DNA of 64,000 nucleotides from Colwellia marinimaniae. Lineage in GTDB: Bacteria > Pseudomonadota > Gammaproteobacteria > Enterobacterales > Alteromonadaceae. The DNA lies in the NCBI RefSeq assembly GCF_002207865.1, contig NZ_BDQM01000018.1:1-64000 (forward strand), written 5' to 3'. Under the pieces are notes generated by a model that worked only from the letters and a program-made list of their open reading frames with translations, was not told the DNA's origin and made no database searches. A program made the position numbers and the translations under genes. This document shows positions 37,357 to 46,514 of the stretch, in pieces (the stretch's first letter is position 1; every line of letters starts with the position of its first letter).

Positions 37357-39024
37357 ATGGGGAAATATTCTAAATTTAAAGTGCTTATTGTTGAAGATGA
37401 TGAAGATGATTACATCTTATTAGAGGCATTGTTAATAGAGGCCGTTGGTGATATTGGCTCGATTGTTTGGGCAGAGGATTTTAAGTCTGCTCAAACTAAA
37501 ATAGCGAATGAACATTTTGATTTTTATTTCTTGGACAATCGCTTAGGGGCTGAATTGGGGGTAGAGTTAATCCTTGAGATAAAGCAACAATATGAAACCG
37601 CTCCGCCCATTATTATGTTATCAGGAGTCGATGATTATCGAACCGACCTCGATGCCATGGAGAGGGGGGCTGATGATTACCTGATAAAAAGTGAATTAAC
37701 CTCTTATCTACTTGAAAGGACGTTTCGCTATTCATTAAAGAGTAAAGATCTTGAAGCAAAACTGGCAAAGTTGGCTCATTATGATAGTTTGACTGGTTTG
37801 TATAATAGAAGTCTCTTTAATGAATTACTCATTAAAACTATTCAACAGAGTGAACGTTCGGGACAAAAGTTTGCTTTAGTGACATTAGATTTAGACAATT
37901 TTAAATTTATTAATGATAATTATGGACACCCTGCTGGCGATCAGTTGTTGACCAAAATTGCCCGGCGATTAAAACACTCCACTCGAAGTTCAGATATTGT
38001 GGCAAGACTAGGCGGCGATGAGTTTTCATTGTTGTTAAAGGATGTCAAAAATGACTCTGACTTTGTTAAGTTAGTGGAAAACATTATGGCAATTTTTCAA
38101 GAGCCGATTCAAATAAATAGTAAGTCAGTTTCTGTAACCACCAGTGCTGGAATCGCCATTTTTCCTACAGATGCACAAATAGCGAATGAGTTAATCGATC
38201 ATAGTGATAGAGCTATGTATCAAGCTAAAGCCCTCGGTCGCAATAATTATAGTTTTTATAATCAAAAGCTACATCAAGAAGCTATCGTTAAACATAAATT
38301 GGAATTAGAGCTAAATTGTGCCATCGATAACAATCTATTATGCTTGCATTATCAACCGATAGTTGCTCTAGACTCTGGAAAAATCAAGTCCTACGAGGCT
38401 TTGCTGAGGTGGCCTGATAGCGACAATGGCTTCCGCAATACTGAAGAGTTTATTGAAGTTGCTGAAGAGAGCAGTTTGATATTAAAGATAGGTGATTGGG
38501 TTTTTAAACAAGCTTGCTTGCAGTTAGAAATTTGGTCTGAACAGGGGATAAATGATCGACATATTGCTATCAATACCTCTGCAAATCAATTTAATTCCGA
38601 TGACTTTACCGAACTAATTCTGAAATACGTGAGAAAGTCACCTTTTTTAGCGCAGAAATTAACTTTTGAATTAACCGAACGTAAACCCTTAGCTATTTCA
38701 TCTAAAACAGTAAAAAGGTTGTTAGTATTATCAGAGTTAGGATTTAAATTTTCAGTAGATGATTTTGGTATTGGTCATTCTTCTATTTCTTATCTACGGG
38801 CATTCCCGATGGATTCAATAAAAATAGATAAGTCTATTATACAGAACATCTTAACATCCAATGAAGATTTGGCTCTTTGTACCGCTATTATTGCCTTGGG
38901 TAAGGCGTTAAGTTTAGACGTCATTGCTGAGGGGGTAGAGACAGAAGAAATAGCCAATTTACTTAATTCCCTAGCTTGTCCATACGCTCAAGGTTATCTA
39001 TATGCTAAACCAATGCCTTTATAA
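37357..39024 (+). CDS. Response regulator with GGDEF and EAL domains
   Basis: This 555-aa protein has a receiver (about 5-120, acidic cluster VEDDEDDY, Asp in YFLDNRLG). A GGDEF domain follows (about 135-290) with intact RLGGDEFS, then an EAL domain (about 305-550) with intact YEALLRW, ELTERK, DDFGIGHSS and AEGVET. Both c-di-GMP synthesis and breakdown motifs look complete, so the net output is probably set by the receiver. It is last in the kinase-receiver-GGDEF/EAL operon, which suggests a phosphorelay that controls c-di-GMP. Confidence 0.92.
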   Translation: MGKYSKFKVLIVEDDEDDYILLEALLIEAVGDIGSIVWAEDFKSAQTKIANEHFDFYFLDNRLGAELGVELILEIKQQYETAPPIIMLSGVDDYRTDLDAMERGADDYLIKSELTSYLLERTFRYSLKSKDLEAKLAKLAHYDSLTGLYNRSLFNELLIKTIQQSERSGQKFALVTLDLDNFKFINDNYGHPAGDQLLTKIARRLKHSTRSSDIVARLGGDEFSLLLKDVKNDSDFVKLVENIMAIFQEPIQINSKSVSVTTSAGIAIFPTDAQIANELIDHSDRAMYQAKALGRNNYSFYNQKLHQEAIVKHKLELELNCAIDNNLLCLHYQPIVALDSGKIKSYEALLRWPDSDNGFRNTEEFIEVAEESSLILKIGDWVFKQACLQLEIWSEQGINDRHIAINTSANQFNSDDFTELILKYVRKSPFLAQKLTFELTERKPLAISSKTVKRLLVLSELGFKFSVDDFGIGHSSISYLRAFPMDSIKIDKSIIQNILTSNEDLALCTAIIALGKALSLDVIAEGVETEEIANLLNSLACPYAQGYLYAKPMPL

Positions 39025-39151
39025 TATTGCTACTATCTTGATTAAACTTCGATTGTTTGCTTCAAGGCCTAAAACTGTCCTTTCAGCTCGGCTTTTTAGT
39101 AGCTGAAAATGTTTTGTGGTATTAGTGAACATTGTGCAGAACAGCTAAAGC

Positions 39152-39179
39152 CGCCTTTAATGATATAAAACTAAAGGCG
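39152..39179. terminator. Weak hairpin between convergent genes
   Basis: Arms CGCCTTTA and TAAAGGCG with a 12-base loop lie between the GGDEF-EAL gene and yqjG, which converge. There is no clear T-run, so it is a tentative call. Confidence 0.4.
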
Positions 39180-39201
39180 ACACTTTACCGGCTTAAAGGT
39201 T

Positions 39202-40209
39202 TTATAGCGCGGAACATGCCACCGTAACATTTTCAAGCTCTGCCCTATGATGTTTACTGGTAAAATCTAGCATGGGTCCAGCAGGAATTACCCGTGTTGG
39301 GTTAATGGTTTCGTGACTGCCATAGTAATGTGCTTTGATGTAGTCCATAGCAACTGTGTCAGCAATACCGGGCACTTGATATAAATCGCGCAAATAAGCC
39401 CAAATATTGGGGTAATCAACAATGCGGCGTAAGTTACATTTAAAGTGACCAACATAGACGGCATCAAAACGTACTAAGGTAGTAAATAAGCGCCAATCTG
39501 CTTCGGTTATGGTGTTACCGGTTAGGTAACGACGCCTAGTTAAGCGCGTTTCTATGTTATCTAGGGCAGAAAATACTTCGATCACTGCTTCATCATAAGC
39601 TTCTTGCGTAGTGGCAAAACCGGCACGATAAACACCGTTATTAATGGTGGGGTAAATAAAGTCATTAAGCTCATCAATTTCAGCCAATAATTCTGGTGGA
39701 GAAAAATCACCTGGCAGCGCGCCGACTTGATCAAAGGCGGAGTTAAACATACGAATAATTTCTGGTGACTCGTTACTCACTATAGTATTAGTTTTTTTAT
39801 CCCATAAAATAGGTACAGTCACTCGACCAGTATAATCTGCTTGTGCCGCCGTATAAATTTCATGAACATTAGTAGCATTAAAGATAGGGTCGGCAATAAC
39901 GCCTTCACCTGGTGCAAAAGTCCAGCCTTCATCACCCATAAAAGCATTGACCACTGACATTGAAATCATTTTTTCTAAGCCTTTTAGCTTACGATAAATG
40001 ATGGTGCGATGTGCCCAAGGACATGCCAGTGACACATACAGGTGATAGCGATTGGCCTCGGCTTTAAAGCCGCCAATGCCCGACGGGCCAGCACTGCCGT
40101 CGCGGGTTATCCAATTACGAAAACTGGGGGCTTTACGCTCGAAACGGCCGCCCGATGATTTAGTGTCGTACCATTGGTTTTGCCATTTACCGTCTACTAA
40201 TAATCCCAT
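39202..40209 (-). CDS. yqjG: Glutathionyl-hydroquinone reductase (YqjG, Xi-class GST)
   Basis: This 335-aa cytoplasmic enzyme reduces glutathionyl-hydroquinones to hydroquinones with glutathione. The N-terminal thioredoxin-like domain holds the catalytic Cys in SLACPWAHR (about residue 61); an all-helical GST C-domain follows (about 165-310). N-terminal segments FRNWITRDG and MSVVNAFMGDEGW are typical. A GGAG ribosome site precedes the ATG. Together with the pirin, DoxX and LysR genes nearby it recreates the E. coli yqjF-yqjG-yhaJ-yhaK gene set. Confidence 0.93.
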   Translation of the reverse strand: MGLLVDGKWQNQWYDTKSSGGRFERKAPSFRNWITRDGSAGPSGIGGFKAEANRYHLYVSLACPWAHRTIIYRKLKGLEKMISMSVVNAFMGDEGWTFAPGEGVIADPIFNATNVHEIYTAAQADYTGRVTVPILWDKKTNTIVSNESPEIIRMFNSAFDQVGALPGDFSPPELLAEIDELNDFIYPTINNGVYRAGFATTQEAYDEAVIEVFSALDNIETRLTRRRYLTGNTITEADWRLFTTLVRFDAVYVGHFKCNLRRIVDYPNIWAYLRDLYQVPGIADTVAMDYIKAHYYGSHETINPTRVIPAGPMLDFTSKHHRAELENVTVACSAL

Positions 40210-40294
40210 ATTTTTGCTCCAAAAATTTTAAAAATACTGTATTGAAAATGTACTGCTTGTTTAGTTTGAAATGACTTTATACGGATTGCTATTA

Positions 40295-41167
40295 TTAAAA
40301 AAGTCCACCTTGGTAATCAACAAATGCTTGTTGTATTTCCGCTTGGCTATTCATAACAAAAGGCCCGCCACGGGCGACAGGCTCGTTCAATGGTTTACCA
40401 GCGATTAATAAAAATCGACTGCCTTGTTTAGTGGCTGTTATGTTAACTTGCTCGCCATCACTGAGTATGCCTAACTTTTTAGCCGTCAATGTTTGTGCTC
40501 CGTTACTAGTAAGAACGCTGTTACTGTTGCTCTCACCTTTAATAAGGACCTCGCCCTCAAGCAGGTAAATAAAAGCGTTATGGCCTTTAGTTATGCCTTG
40601 GTTAAAGCTGCTACCTGGGGGCAAAATAATATCCATATAGGTGGGGAAAACGTAGTCATTTTTTACTGGCCCGATAGTGCCTTGGTCGGTTTTACCAGCA
40701 ATCACTTTAACTCTGCCACCATTTTTTAACTGTTCAACCGCTATGGTTTCGGGGGCAAATTCTTGATAACGCGGTGCCGTCATTTTTGCAGATCTTGGCA
40801 GGTTGACCCACAATTGAAAGCCGCGCAGTAAGCCATCTTTTTGCTCAGGCATTTCAGAATGCAATATGCCGCGCCCTGCTGTCATCCATTGCACACCGCC
40901 GGGTTCAATTACACCTTCATGGCCCGCATTGTCTTTATGACGCATTTTACCATCGAGTAAATAGGTTACCGTTTCAAAACCTCGATGTGGATGTTCAGGA
41001 AAACCACCGATGTAGTCTTCTGCTTGGTCGCTTTCAAAGCAATCGAGCAATAAAAACGGATCAAGCATGTTCAATTGGGGAGAACCAATTATGCGGGTAA
41101 GCTTAACGCCATCACCGTCAGCGGTATCAATGCCGGAAAAAGTTTTAATTAGTGTTCTGGCTTTCAT
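40295..41167 (-). CDS. Pirin family protein, YhaK/YhhW-like
   Basis: About 290 aa of bicupin pirin. The N-terminal cupin carries the metal ligands in FPEHPHRGFETVTYLLDG, an EPGGVQWMTAGRGILHSEMP segment and Glu in the second motif. The C-terminal half ends with the family motif GGPFVMNSQAEIQQA. Pirins of this kind can have quercetinase activity or sense oxidants. The start at 41167 is chosen because GGAG lies seven bases upstream; the frame continues to 41179. It is between doxX and yqjG on the same strand, a probable operon for quinone or oxidative stress. Confidence 0.93.
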   Translation of the reverse strand: MKARTLIKTFSGIDTADGDGVKLTRIIGSPQLNMLDPFLLLDCFESDQAEDYIGGFPEHPHRGFETVTYLLDGKMRHKDNAGHEGVIEPGGVQWMTAGRGILHSEMPEQKDGLLRGFQLWVNLPRSAKMTAPRYQEFAPETIAVEQLKNGGRVKVIAGKTDQGTIGPVKNDYVFPTYMDIILPPGSSFNQGITKGHNAFIYLLEGEVLIKGESNSNSVLTSNGAQTLTAKKLGILSDGEQVNITATKQGSRFLLIAGKPLNEPVARGGPFVMNSQAEIQQAFVDYQGGLF

Positions 41168-41224
41168 CTGTAACTCCATTTTATCAAGTTGTTTTTTAGT
41201 GGTTTACCAGGGCAGAGGGCGAGT

Positions 41225-41638
41225 CTATTTACTGCTAGCGCGGTTATCGAGAGCATAAGCGCCAGGACCTTGTGCTACTAACATTAAAAAGCCACCGGCA
41301 ATGGCAACATTTTTCATAAACATAGCCATTTGCATTTGATCGCTAAAGTCGGCGTGAAATAACATGGCGGAGAGGATACTAAAGCCAGCTAAAGCAAAGG
41401 CAACCAGTCTGGTTTGCCAGCCAAGCATAATGGCAAGACCACCAAGTACTTCTAAGGCTATTACGAGCGGTAGTAACATGCCAGGTACACCCATGGCTTC
41501 CATATAGCCTTGCGTGCCGGCATAGGCGGTTATTTTAGTTAAGCCCGACATAAAGAAGATAGTGGCTAATAGTACACGACCTACTGGGGCGCTGATTTGT
41601 TGTAGTGTGGTGATGTTTTTTATACTGCTGCTGTTCAT
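41225..41638 (-). CDS. DoxX family membrane protein (YqjF-like)
   Basis: About 137 aa with four TM helices (around 18-40, 58-78, 82-100 and 106-125). The family pattern includes RVLLATIFFMSGLTKI and LEVLGGLAIMLGW. A GGAG site lies six bases before the ATG at 41638. It is the first gene of the doxX-pirin-yqjG set and divergent from a LysR gene. In E. coli the homologous yqjF is induced by quinone-like compounds through the LysR protein YhaJ. Confidence 0.88.
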   Translation of the reverse strand: MNSSSIKNITTLQQISAPVGRVLLATIFFMSGLTKITAYAGTQGYMEAMGVPGMLLPLVIALEVLGGLAIMLGWQTRLVAFALAGFSILSAMLFHADFSDQMQMAMFMKNVAIAGGFLMLVAQGPGAYALDNRASSK

Positions 41639-41775
41639 GGTGTGCTCCAAATTTAGTTGTGGTCAAAGTAATGAATTTACTCTTTATTAGTCTGCTTCGT
41701 TTCATTCTTCTCCAGTGGTAATTACAGTTTAGTTGTTGAACTAATTTGAATAAACAGTAGTATTTATAAAAGATA

Positions 41776-41792
41776 GTTCTCTAAAAGAGAAC
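41776..41792. promoter_or_regulatory. Palindromic candidate LysR operator
   Basis: A perfect dyad GTTCTCT-AAA-AGAGAAC lies 22 bases before the LysR gene and within the doxX/lysR divergent region. Its inner part fits the T-N11-A LysR motif (TCTCTAAAAGAGA). It likely binds the LysR protein for autoregulation and control of the doxX operon, which is inference from symmetry and position. Confidence 0.6.
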
Positions 41793-41813
41793 AATAGCTA
41801 ACATGAGTATAAT

Positions 41814-42755
41814 ATGGGACAGTTAGAAGATATGGCGTTACTGGTGCGTATTGTGGATGCGGGCGGTATAGGCAAGGCGGCTGAGCAGCTCAATATGGCT
41901 AAATCAGCGGTGAGTAAACGCTTAAAAGAATTAGAAAATAGACTAGGTACACAATTGCTGTCGAGAACGACACGTAAATCCGCGCTGACCGAAGCCGGCT
42001 CGCTATATTATCAGCGGGCGATAACCATTATTGATGAAGTCGCTGAGCTAAATGCGCTAACCCACGGGGTGAAAAAATCCTTGTCAGGCACATTAAAGAT
42101 CACTATGCCGTTATCATTTGGCTTATTACATTTAACACCAGTGATTGATGAGTTTTCTCAATTGCACCCTAAGTTAAAGTTACACATTGATTTTGTTGAC
42201 CGTCATATCGATTTATTAGCAGAAGGCTATGAATTAGCCATACGTATCGCGGAGTTAAAAGACTCCAGTTTACAAGCCAGGCGCTTAACCCCCATTCGCC
42301 ATGTATTATGTGCCAGCCCTGATTTTATTAAAAAGCATGGCTCTATTGAAACTTTGGCACAGCTTAATAATTTGGATTATTTACAGTACGGTAATATTGG
42401 TCAAAGCCACAGTCACCTGGCACAAAGTCAAAATGCGCAAGGGAAAGTAAGCCTTACCGATGCTAAAGGTAAAGCACATACGGTGCCACTTAATACCATA
42501 ATGACAGCGAACAATGGCGACTTTTTAAAAGCCATGGCTATTAAGGGTAAAGGCGTGTGTTATCTACCCAGTTTTATCAGTTATCAAGCAATACAAGCAG
42601 GGCAGTTAGTGCCGCTGATGAGCAAGTATCAATTACCAATAATACATGCCTACGCGGTTTACCCGCAAACTCGGTTTTTATCCGAACGTTGTCGGTTACT
42701 GATAGATTTTATTGCTCAGCGCTTTGGTGATAAGCCATATTGGGATGAATATTAA
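41814..42755 (+). CDS. LysR-type regulator, YhaJ-like
   Basis: This 313-aa LysR protein has an HTH near the N-terminus (GGIGKAAEQLNMAKSAVSKRLKELE, with DNA-contact motif SRTTRKSALTEAG) and an effector domain of the CrgA/YhaJ type. It is divergent from doxX-pirin-yqjG. Given that gene set it is probably the equivalent of YhaJ, which responds to quinone derivatives in E. coli. The dyad at 41776-41792 is the likely operator. Confidence 0.9.
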   Translation: MGQLEDMALLVRIVDAGGIGKAAEQLNMAKSAVSKRLKELENRLGTQLLSRTTRKSALTEAGSLYYQRAITIIDEVAELNALTHGVKKSLSGTLKITMPLSFGLLHLTPVIDEFSQLHPKLKLHIDFVDRHIDLLAEGYELAIRIAELKDSSLQARRLTPIRHVLCASPDFIKKHGSIETLAQLNNLDYLQYGNIGQSHSHLAQSQNAQGKVSLTDAKGKAHTVPLNTIMTANNGDFLKAMAIKGKGVCYLPSFISYQAIQAGQLVPLMSKYQLPIIHAYAVYPQTRFLSERCRLLIDFIAQRFGDKPYWDEY

Positions 42756-42828
42756 CTCGTGGCAGTGGTCGGTTTAGTTAGCTATCAGTGGGCCTTAAAG
42801 AGACATATTTCTACATTGCCTAGCTATG

Positions 42829-44442
42829 TTATGAGCTTGCTAAAATCATATCCGCTGCTTTTTCGCCAATCATTATCGTGGGTGCATTGGTATTACCGCT
42901 AATAATTTTCGGCATTATTGAGGCATCAACCACTCTTAAATTTTCCATACCGTGTACTTTTAATTGTGAGTCGACCACAGCCATAGCATCGTTTACTGGC
43001 CCCATTTTACAAGTACCACAGGGGTGATACTGGGTATCAGCTCTATTGCGGATATCGTGCTCAAGCTGCTCATCGTTACCGTTTTCAACAAAATAAAGCA
43101 TATCTTTGCGAATGGCTGCAAAGGCTTTGCCCAGAAGAATATTTTGCATTTTTTTAGCGGCCCGTTTAATGATTACCATGTCGTTTTTATGGTTAAAAAA
43201 ATTAGGATCAATCGCCAGTGAATCTTCAGGGTTATTACTGTTAAGTTTTACTTCACCAATACTCTCAGGGCGTAACAAGGTTATATGACAACTGTAGCCA
43301 TGGCCGAAATTTATCGTTCTGGCGTGATTATCGGCAATAGCAGGTACAAATATCAACTGGGCATCAGGTGCTACTAAATTTTCTTCGGTACTAAAAAAAG
43401 CGCCAGATTCAGCGAACGTACTGGTAACTTTTCCGCTTCGATACTTCTGCCATGCAAACATTGCTTTAAGTATTCTTAAGCACCCTCTAACTGAGAAGCC
43501 AAAAGTATCGTGTTTACTCGCTACTTTAAATGTTTGCACATAATCAATATGGTCTTGTAAGTTTTGGCCAACACCAGGTAAATCATGGACACTGGCAATA
43601 CCTTTATCTGCTAAGTGTGCACTGGCGCCAACACCTGATAACATTAAAATTTGCGGTGAGCCAAAGGCGCCACTACTAAGGATTACTTCCTTGTTACAGG
43701 TAATTTTAATGGACTTTTTATTCTTTTTGTAACGTACACCAATGGCAGTTTTACCTGAAAATAGTACTTTTTCAGTTAACGCGTGGGTAATAATGGTTAA
43801 GTTTGTTCGGGCAGTATTTGGGGTTAAGTAAGCCTTGGCGGCACTACAGCGCTCACCGTTTTTTATGGTACGTTGATAGTAAAAAGCACCTGCTTGCTCT
43901 GCGCCATTACAATCATCAATATGTTTGATACCTTGTTGTTTACATGCATCAATAAACATTTGATTGAGGTCACTGGCATCCGTTGCATTGGAAACGCTTA
44001 ATGGGCCATTTTGGTTATGATATTCATCTTTAAAGGCTTCATTACCTTCAGACTTTTTAAAATAAGGCAGTATGTCTTTATAACTCCAACCTTCATTGCC
44101 AAGCGCAGCCCAATTATCGTAATCCCATTTATTGCCACGCACATATAACATGGCGTTAGTGGATGAGCTGCCACCTAAGGTTTTGCCTCTTGGCTGATAA
44201 CCTTTTCGGCCATTCAAACCCGCTTGTGGGATGGTTTCAAAGGCCCAGTTATAAAGCTTAGTGGGTAACATGGCCGCCAAGCCGATAGGTGCTTTAATAA
44301 AGATACTTTTATCAGGGCCACCCGCTTCTAAAAGACAGACCGAGTTATTGGGATCCTCAGACAAGCGTGCAGCCAGCACACAACCCGCAGAGCCGGCGCC
44401 AACAATAATATAATCAAATTTAGCAGGTGTGCTGTTCATCAT
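42829..44442 (-). CDS. GMC family FAD-dependent alcohol/choline dehydrogenase
   Basis: This 537-aa flavoprotein has the FAD motif DYIIVGAGSAGCVLAARLSE (about 10-29) and GMC signature 1 (GGSSSTNAMLYVRG). Signature 2 (SSGAFGSPQILMLSG) and the C-terminal catalytic region (YHPCGTCKMG, DASIMPKIISGNTNAPTIMIGEKAAD) are also present. This matches BetA/AlkJ-type dehydrogenases. Choline is less likely than an aliphatic or aromatic alcohol, since no bet partners are present. It is divergent from an aldehyde dehydrogenase gene 227 bases away, so the two could oxidise alcohol to acid in sequence. Confidence 0.9.
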   Translation of the reverse strand: MMNSTPAKFDYIIVGAGSAGCVLAARLSEDPNNSVCLLEAGGPDKSIFIKAPIGLAAMLPTKLYNWAFETIPQAGLNGRKGYQPRGKTLGGSSSTNAMLYVRGNKWDYDNWAALGNEGWSYKDILPYFKKSEGNEAFKDEYHNQNGPLSVSNATDASDLNQMFIDACKQQGIKHIDDCNGAEQAGAFYYQRTIKNGERCSAAKAYLTPNTARTNLTIITHALTEKVLFSGKTAIGVRYKKNKKSIKITCNKEVILSSGAFGSPQILMLSGVGASAHLADKGIASVHDLPGVGQNLQDHIDYVQTFKVASKHDTFGFSVRGCLRILKAMFAWQKYRSGKVTSTFAESGAFFSTEENLVAPDAQLIFVPAIADNHARTINFGHGYSCHITLLRPESIGEVKLNSNNPEDSLAIDPNFFNHKNDMVIIKRAAKKMQNILLGKAFAAIRKDMLYFVENGNDEQLEHDIRNRADTQYHPCGTCKMGPVNDAMAVVDSQLKVHGMENLRVVDASIMPKIISGNTNAPTIMIGEKAADMILASS

Positions 44443-44669
44443 TTAATCCTTTAGACAAGCTTACTGATCGTACCAGATAACTAAATTAACGCTTTATCAG
44501 TGAGATAGCTATAGGAAAGGTACTGTTTTATTTGCTCTCATAAAAGAGGGCTTGCTATGCTAATTTCGTCTAAATGCTGACTTTTAGGCGCATTTTCCAT
44601 ATGCTAAGTGAACTAAGGCTGATGTGCGCTTAATATTGCTCCAGCTATATATTTACTAAAGGGTAAAAG

Positions 44670-46163
44670 ATGATGAATGGTGTCGCTACAGCACTCGAAG
44701 TAACAGAAGATTTTTCAACGCAACTGCCACATTCGTCCAGTAATGATATTTCGAGCAGTGCCGCCTTAGCGCAATGTTTTAGTGGCCAAAAAAGTTACTT
44801 TTTGCAAAATACTTATCCCAGTTACCAGCAACGAATTGCTGATTTGCATAAGTTAAAATGTTTGCTTATCGATAATCAGCAAGCTTTTATTGAGGCTATA
44901 TCGAAGGATTTTGGCCATCGCAGCGCTGATGATTCTAAACTTGGCGATATCCTCAGTACGGTCATGGGCATTAATTATACTATTAAGCGCCTCAAGCGCT
45001 GGATGAAAAAAGAAAAGAAACATGTGGGACTCTTGTTTCAGCCTGCCAAAGCCTTCGTTATTTATCAGCCAAAAGGCGTCATTGGTATTATCGCGCCGTG
45101 GAATTACCCGGTATTTTTATCATTTGGACCCTTAACGGCAGCACTAGCAGCGGGTAATACTGCCATGATCAAAATGTCTGAATTTACCCCTAATACCACA
45201 GCTTTATTGGCCGAGTTAATAAGCAATAGCTTTGCCAAAGAGCAAGTGGCGATTGTTAGTGGTGATGCAAAAATGGCCGCTACTTTTTCTAAGTTAGCGT
45301 TTGATCATTTGTTTTTCACCGGCTCTACTGCTGTTGGCAAGTTGGTGATGAAAGCGGCGGCAGAAAACTTAGTGCCGGTGACGTTAGAATTAGGCGGAAA
45401 ATCACCAGTAATCATTGATAACAGTATGGATATTAATACTGCGGTCAGTCGTCTTATTTTGGGGAAAACACTTAACTCAGGACAAACTTGTGTTGCTCCT
45501 GATTATATTTTATGCCCGAAAGCAAAGGTTGAGGCACTTATTCAGGCATTTAAAACACGCTACCAAGCTATGTATCCCAGTATTAATAACAATCAAGACT
45601 GCACCAGTATTATCAATGATGGGCAAAAGTTACGCTTAGATAATTTACTGCAGGATGCCAGAGACAAGGGCGCCAATATCATTCCGCTTATTGCTAAGGT
45701 TGAGCTTGGTGAGCATAACGAACTGCGCAAAATGCCACTAACGCTGGTGACTAATACCAAGGATGAGATGTTAGTGATGCAAGAAGAAATTTTTGGGCCG
45801 ATACTCCCTATTGTTGCTTATGATGACATCAATGACGCCATTGATTACGTCAACAACCAACCTAGACCACTAGCACTTTATATTTGTAGTTTTAACAAAG
45901 CCTTTCAACAACAGATACTACTAAAAACCCATGCTGGCGGTGTGTGTATTAATGATGCCGCTTTTCATGTCGCTAATGATGATCTGCCCTTTGGTGGCAT
46001 TGGCGCTTCAGGTATGGGGCAATATCATGGCATTGAAGGCTTTAAAACTTTTTCACATGCAAAATCAGTGCTGTCACGTGGTCGGATAAACTTTACCACT
46101 TTATTATTTCCACCCTTTGGCACTAAGATTCATCAGCTGGTTTATAAGCTATTTATTCGATAA
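44670..46163 (+). CDS. Aldehyde dehydrogenase, coniferyl-aldehyde dehydrogenase type
   Basis: This 497-aa NAD(P)-dependent enzyme has Glu in TLELGGKSPVIID and catalytic Cys in LNSGQTCVAPD. The NAD region IGIIAPWNYPV and FTGSTAVGK, and the late motif EIFGPILPIV, are also present. The C-terminal ending resembles the class-3-like coniferyl/fatty aldehyde dehydrogenases. The N-terminus is about 30 residues longer than usual; a later start is possible, but AAAGGG lies correctly before this ATG. It is probably functionally tied to the divergent GMC alcohol dehydrogenase. Confidence 0.92.
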   Translation: MMNGVATALEVTEDFSTQLPHSSSNDISSSAALAQCFSGQKSYFLQNTYPSYQQRIADLHKLKCLLIDNQQAFIEAISKDFGHRSADDSKLGDILSTVMGINYTIKRLKRWMKKEKKHVGLLFQPAKAFVIYQPKGVIGIIAPWNYPVFLSFGPLTAALAAGNTAMIKMSEFTPNTTALLAELISNSFAKEQVAIVSGDAKMAATFSKLAFDHLFFTGSTAVGKLVMKAAAENLVPVTLELGGKSPVIIDNSMDINTAVSRLILGKTLNSGQTCVAPDYILCPKAKVEALIQAFKTRYQAMYPSINNNQDCTSIINDGQKLRLDNLLQDARDKGANIIPLIAKVELGEHNELRKMPLTLVTNTKDEMLVMQEEIFGPILPIVAYDDINDAIDYVNNQPRPLALYICSFNKAFQQQILLKTHAGGVCINDAAFHVANDDLPFGGIGASGMGQYHGIEGFKTFSHAKSVLSRGRINFTTLLFPPFGTKIHQLVYKLFIR

Positions 46164-46292
46164 ATATTGAGCTGTTTAGGCGCAGGGTAATCTTGCTGTT
46201 GCGTCTTCAGTGACTTTTTTACGAGGAAAGTGCGCATTGCCGACGTTTGCCTTAAAATATTTGCTATATATTTTCTAATTAATTATTGCGGG

Positions 46293-46415
46293 CTTATTAC
46301 TGAGACTTCTCAGTAATAAGTCACCAATAATCTGTATAAACACTAACTCGTTGATATTATGTTAAATAGTATCTAGTTCTTTGTTGGATATTATTGAAAA
46401 GTCTCAGTAATATCC
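46293..46415. mobile_element. 123-bp miniature element with palindromic ends
   Basis: The left end is a perfect dyad CTTATTACTGAGA-CT-TCTCAGTAATAAG (46293-46320). The right end, GGATATTATTGA ... TCAGTAATATCC (46386-46415), is a near-perfect dyad. Read on opposite strands, the two share ATTACTGAGACTTYTCARTAAT, so they form inverted repeats around a 65-base AT-rich centre. There is no coding capacity. It lies between the aldehyde dehydrogenase gene and the first cassette gene, where an integron attI or integrase might have been expected. Confidence 0.5.
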
Positions 46416-46480
46416 AAGTCTTAACAAAAATATAATGTATTTAGTTTCTAAGGTACTGAAAATATGGGATATTAATACAA

Positions 46481-46510
46481 ATTAAATTAAATTAAATTAA
46501 ATTAAATTAA
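46481..46510. repeat. Six tandem ATTAA pentamers in front of the HNH-like gene
   Basis: Six exact copies of ATTAA end four bases before the ATG at 46515. No ribosome site is visible. Such repeats change length by slippage and could alter promoter spacing or translation start efficiency. Confidence 0.85.
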
Positions 46511-46514
46511 AGTT

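Noticed and set aside
46164..46514. attI site or integrase gene before the first cassette
   Set aside because: No tyrosine-recombinase frame and no convincing attI in this stretch; only the miniature element and the pentamer repeat are seen.
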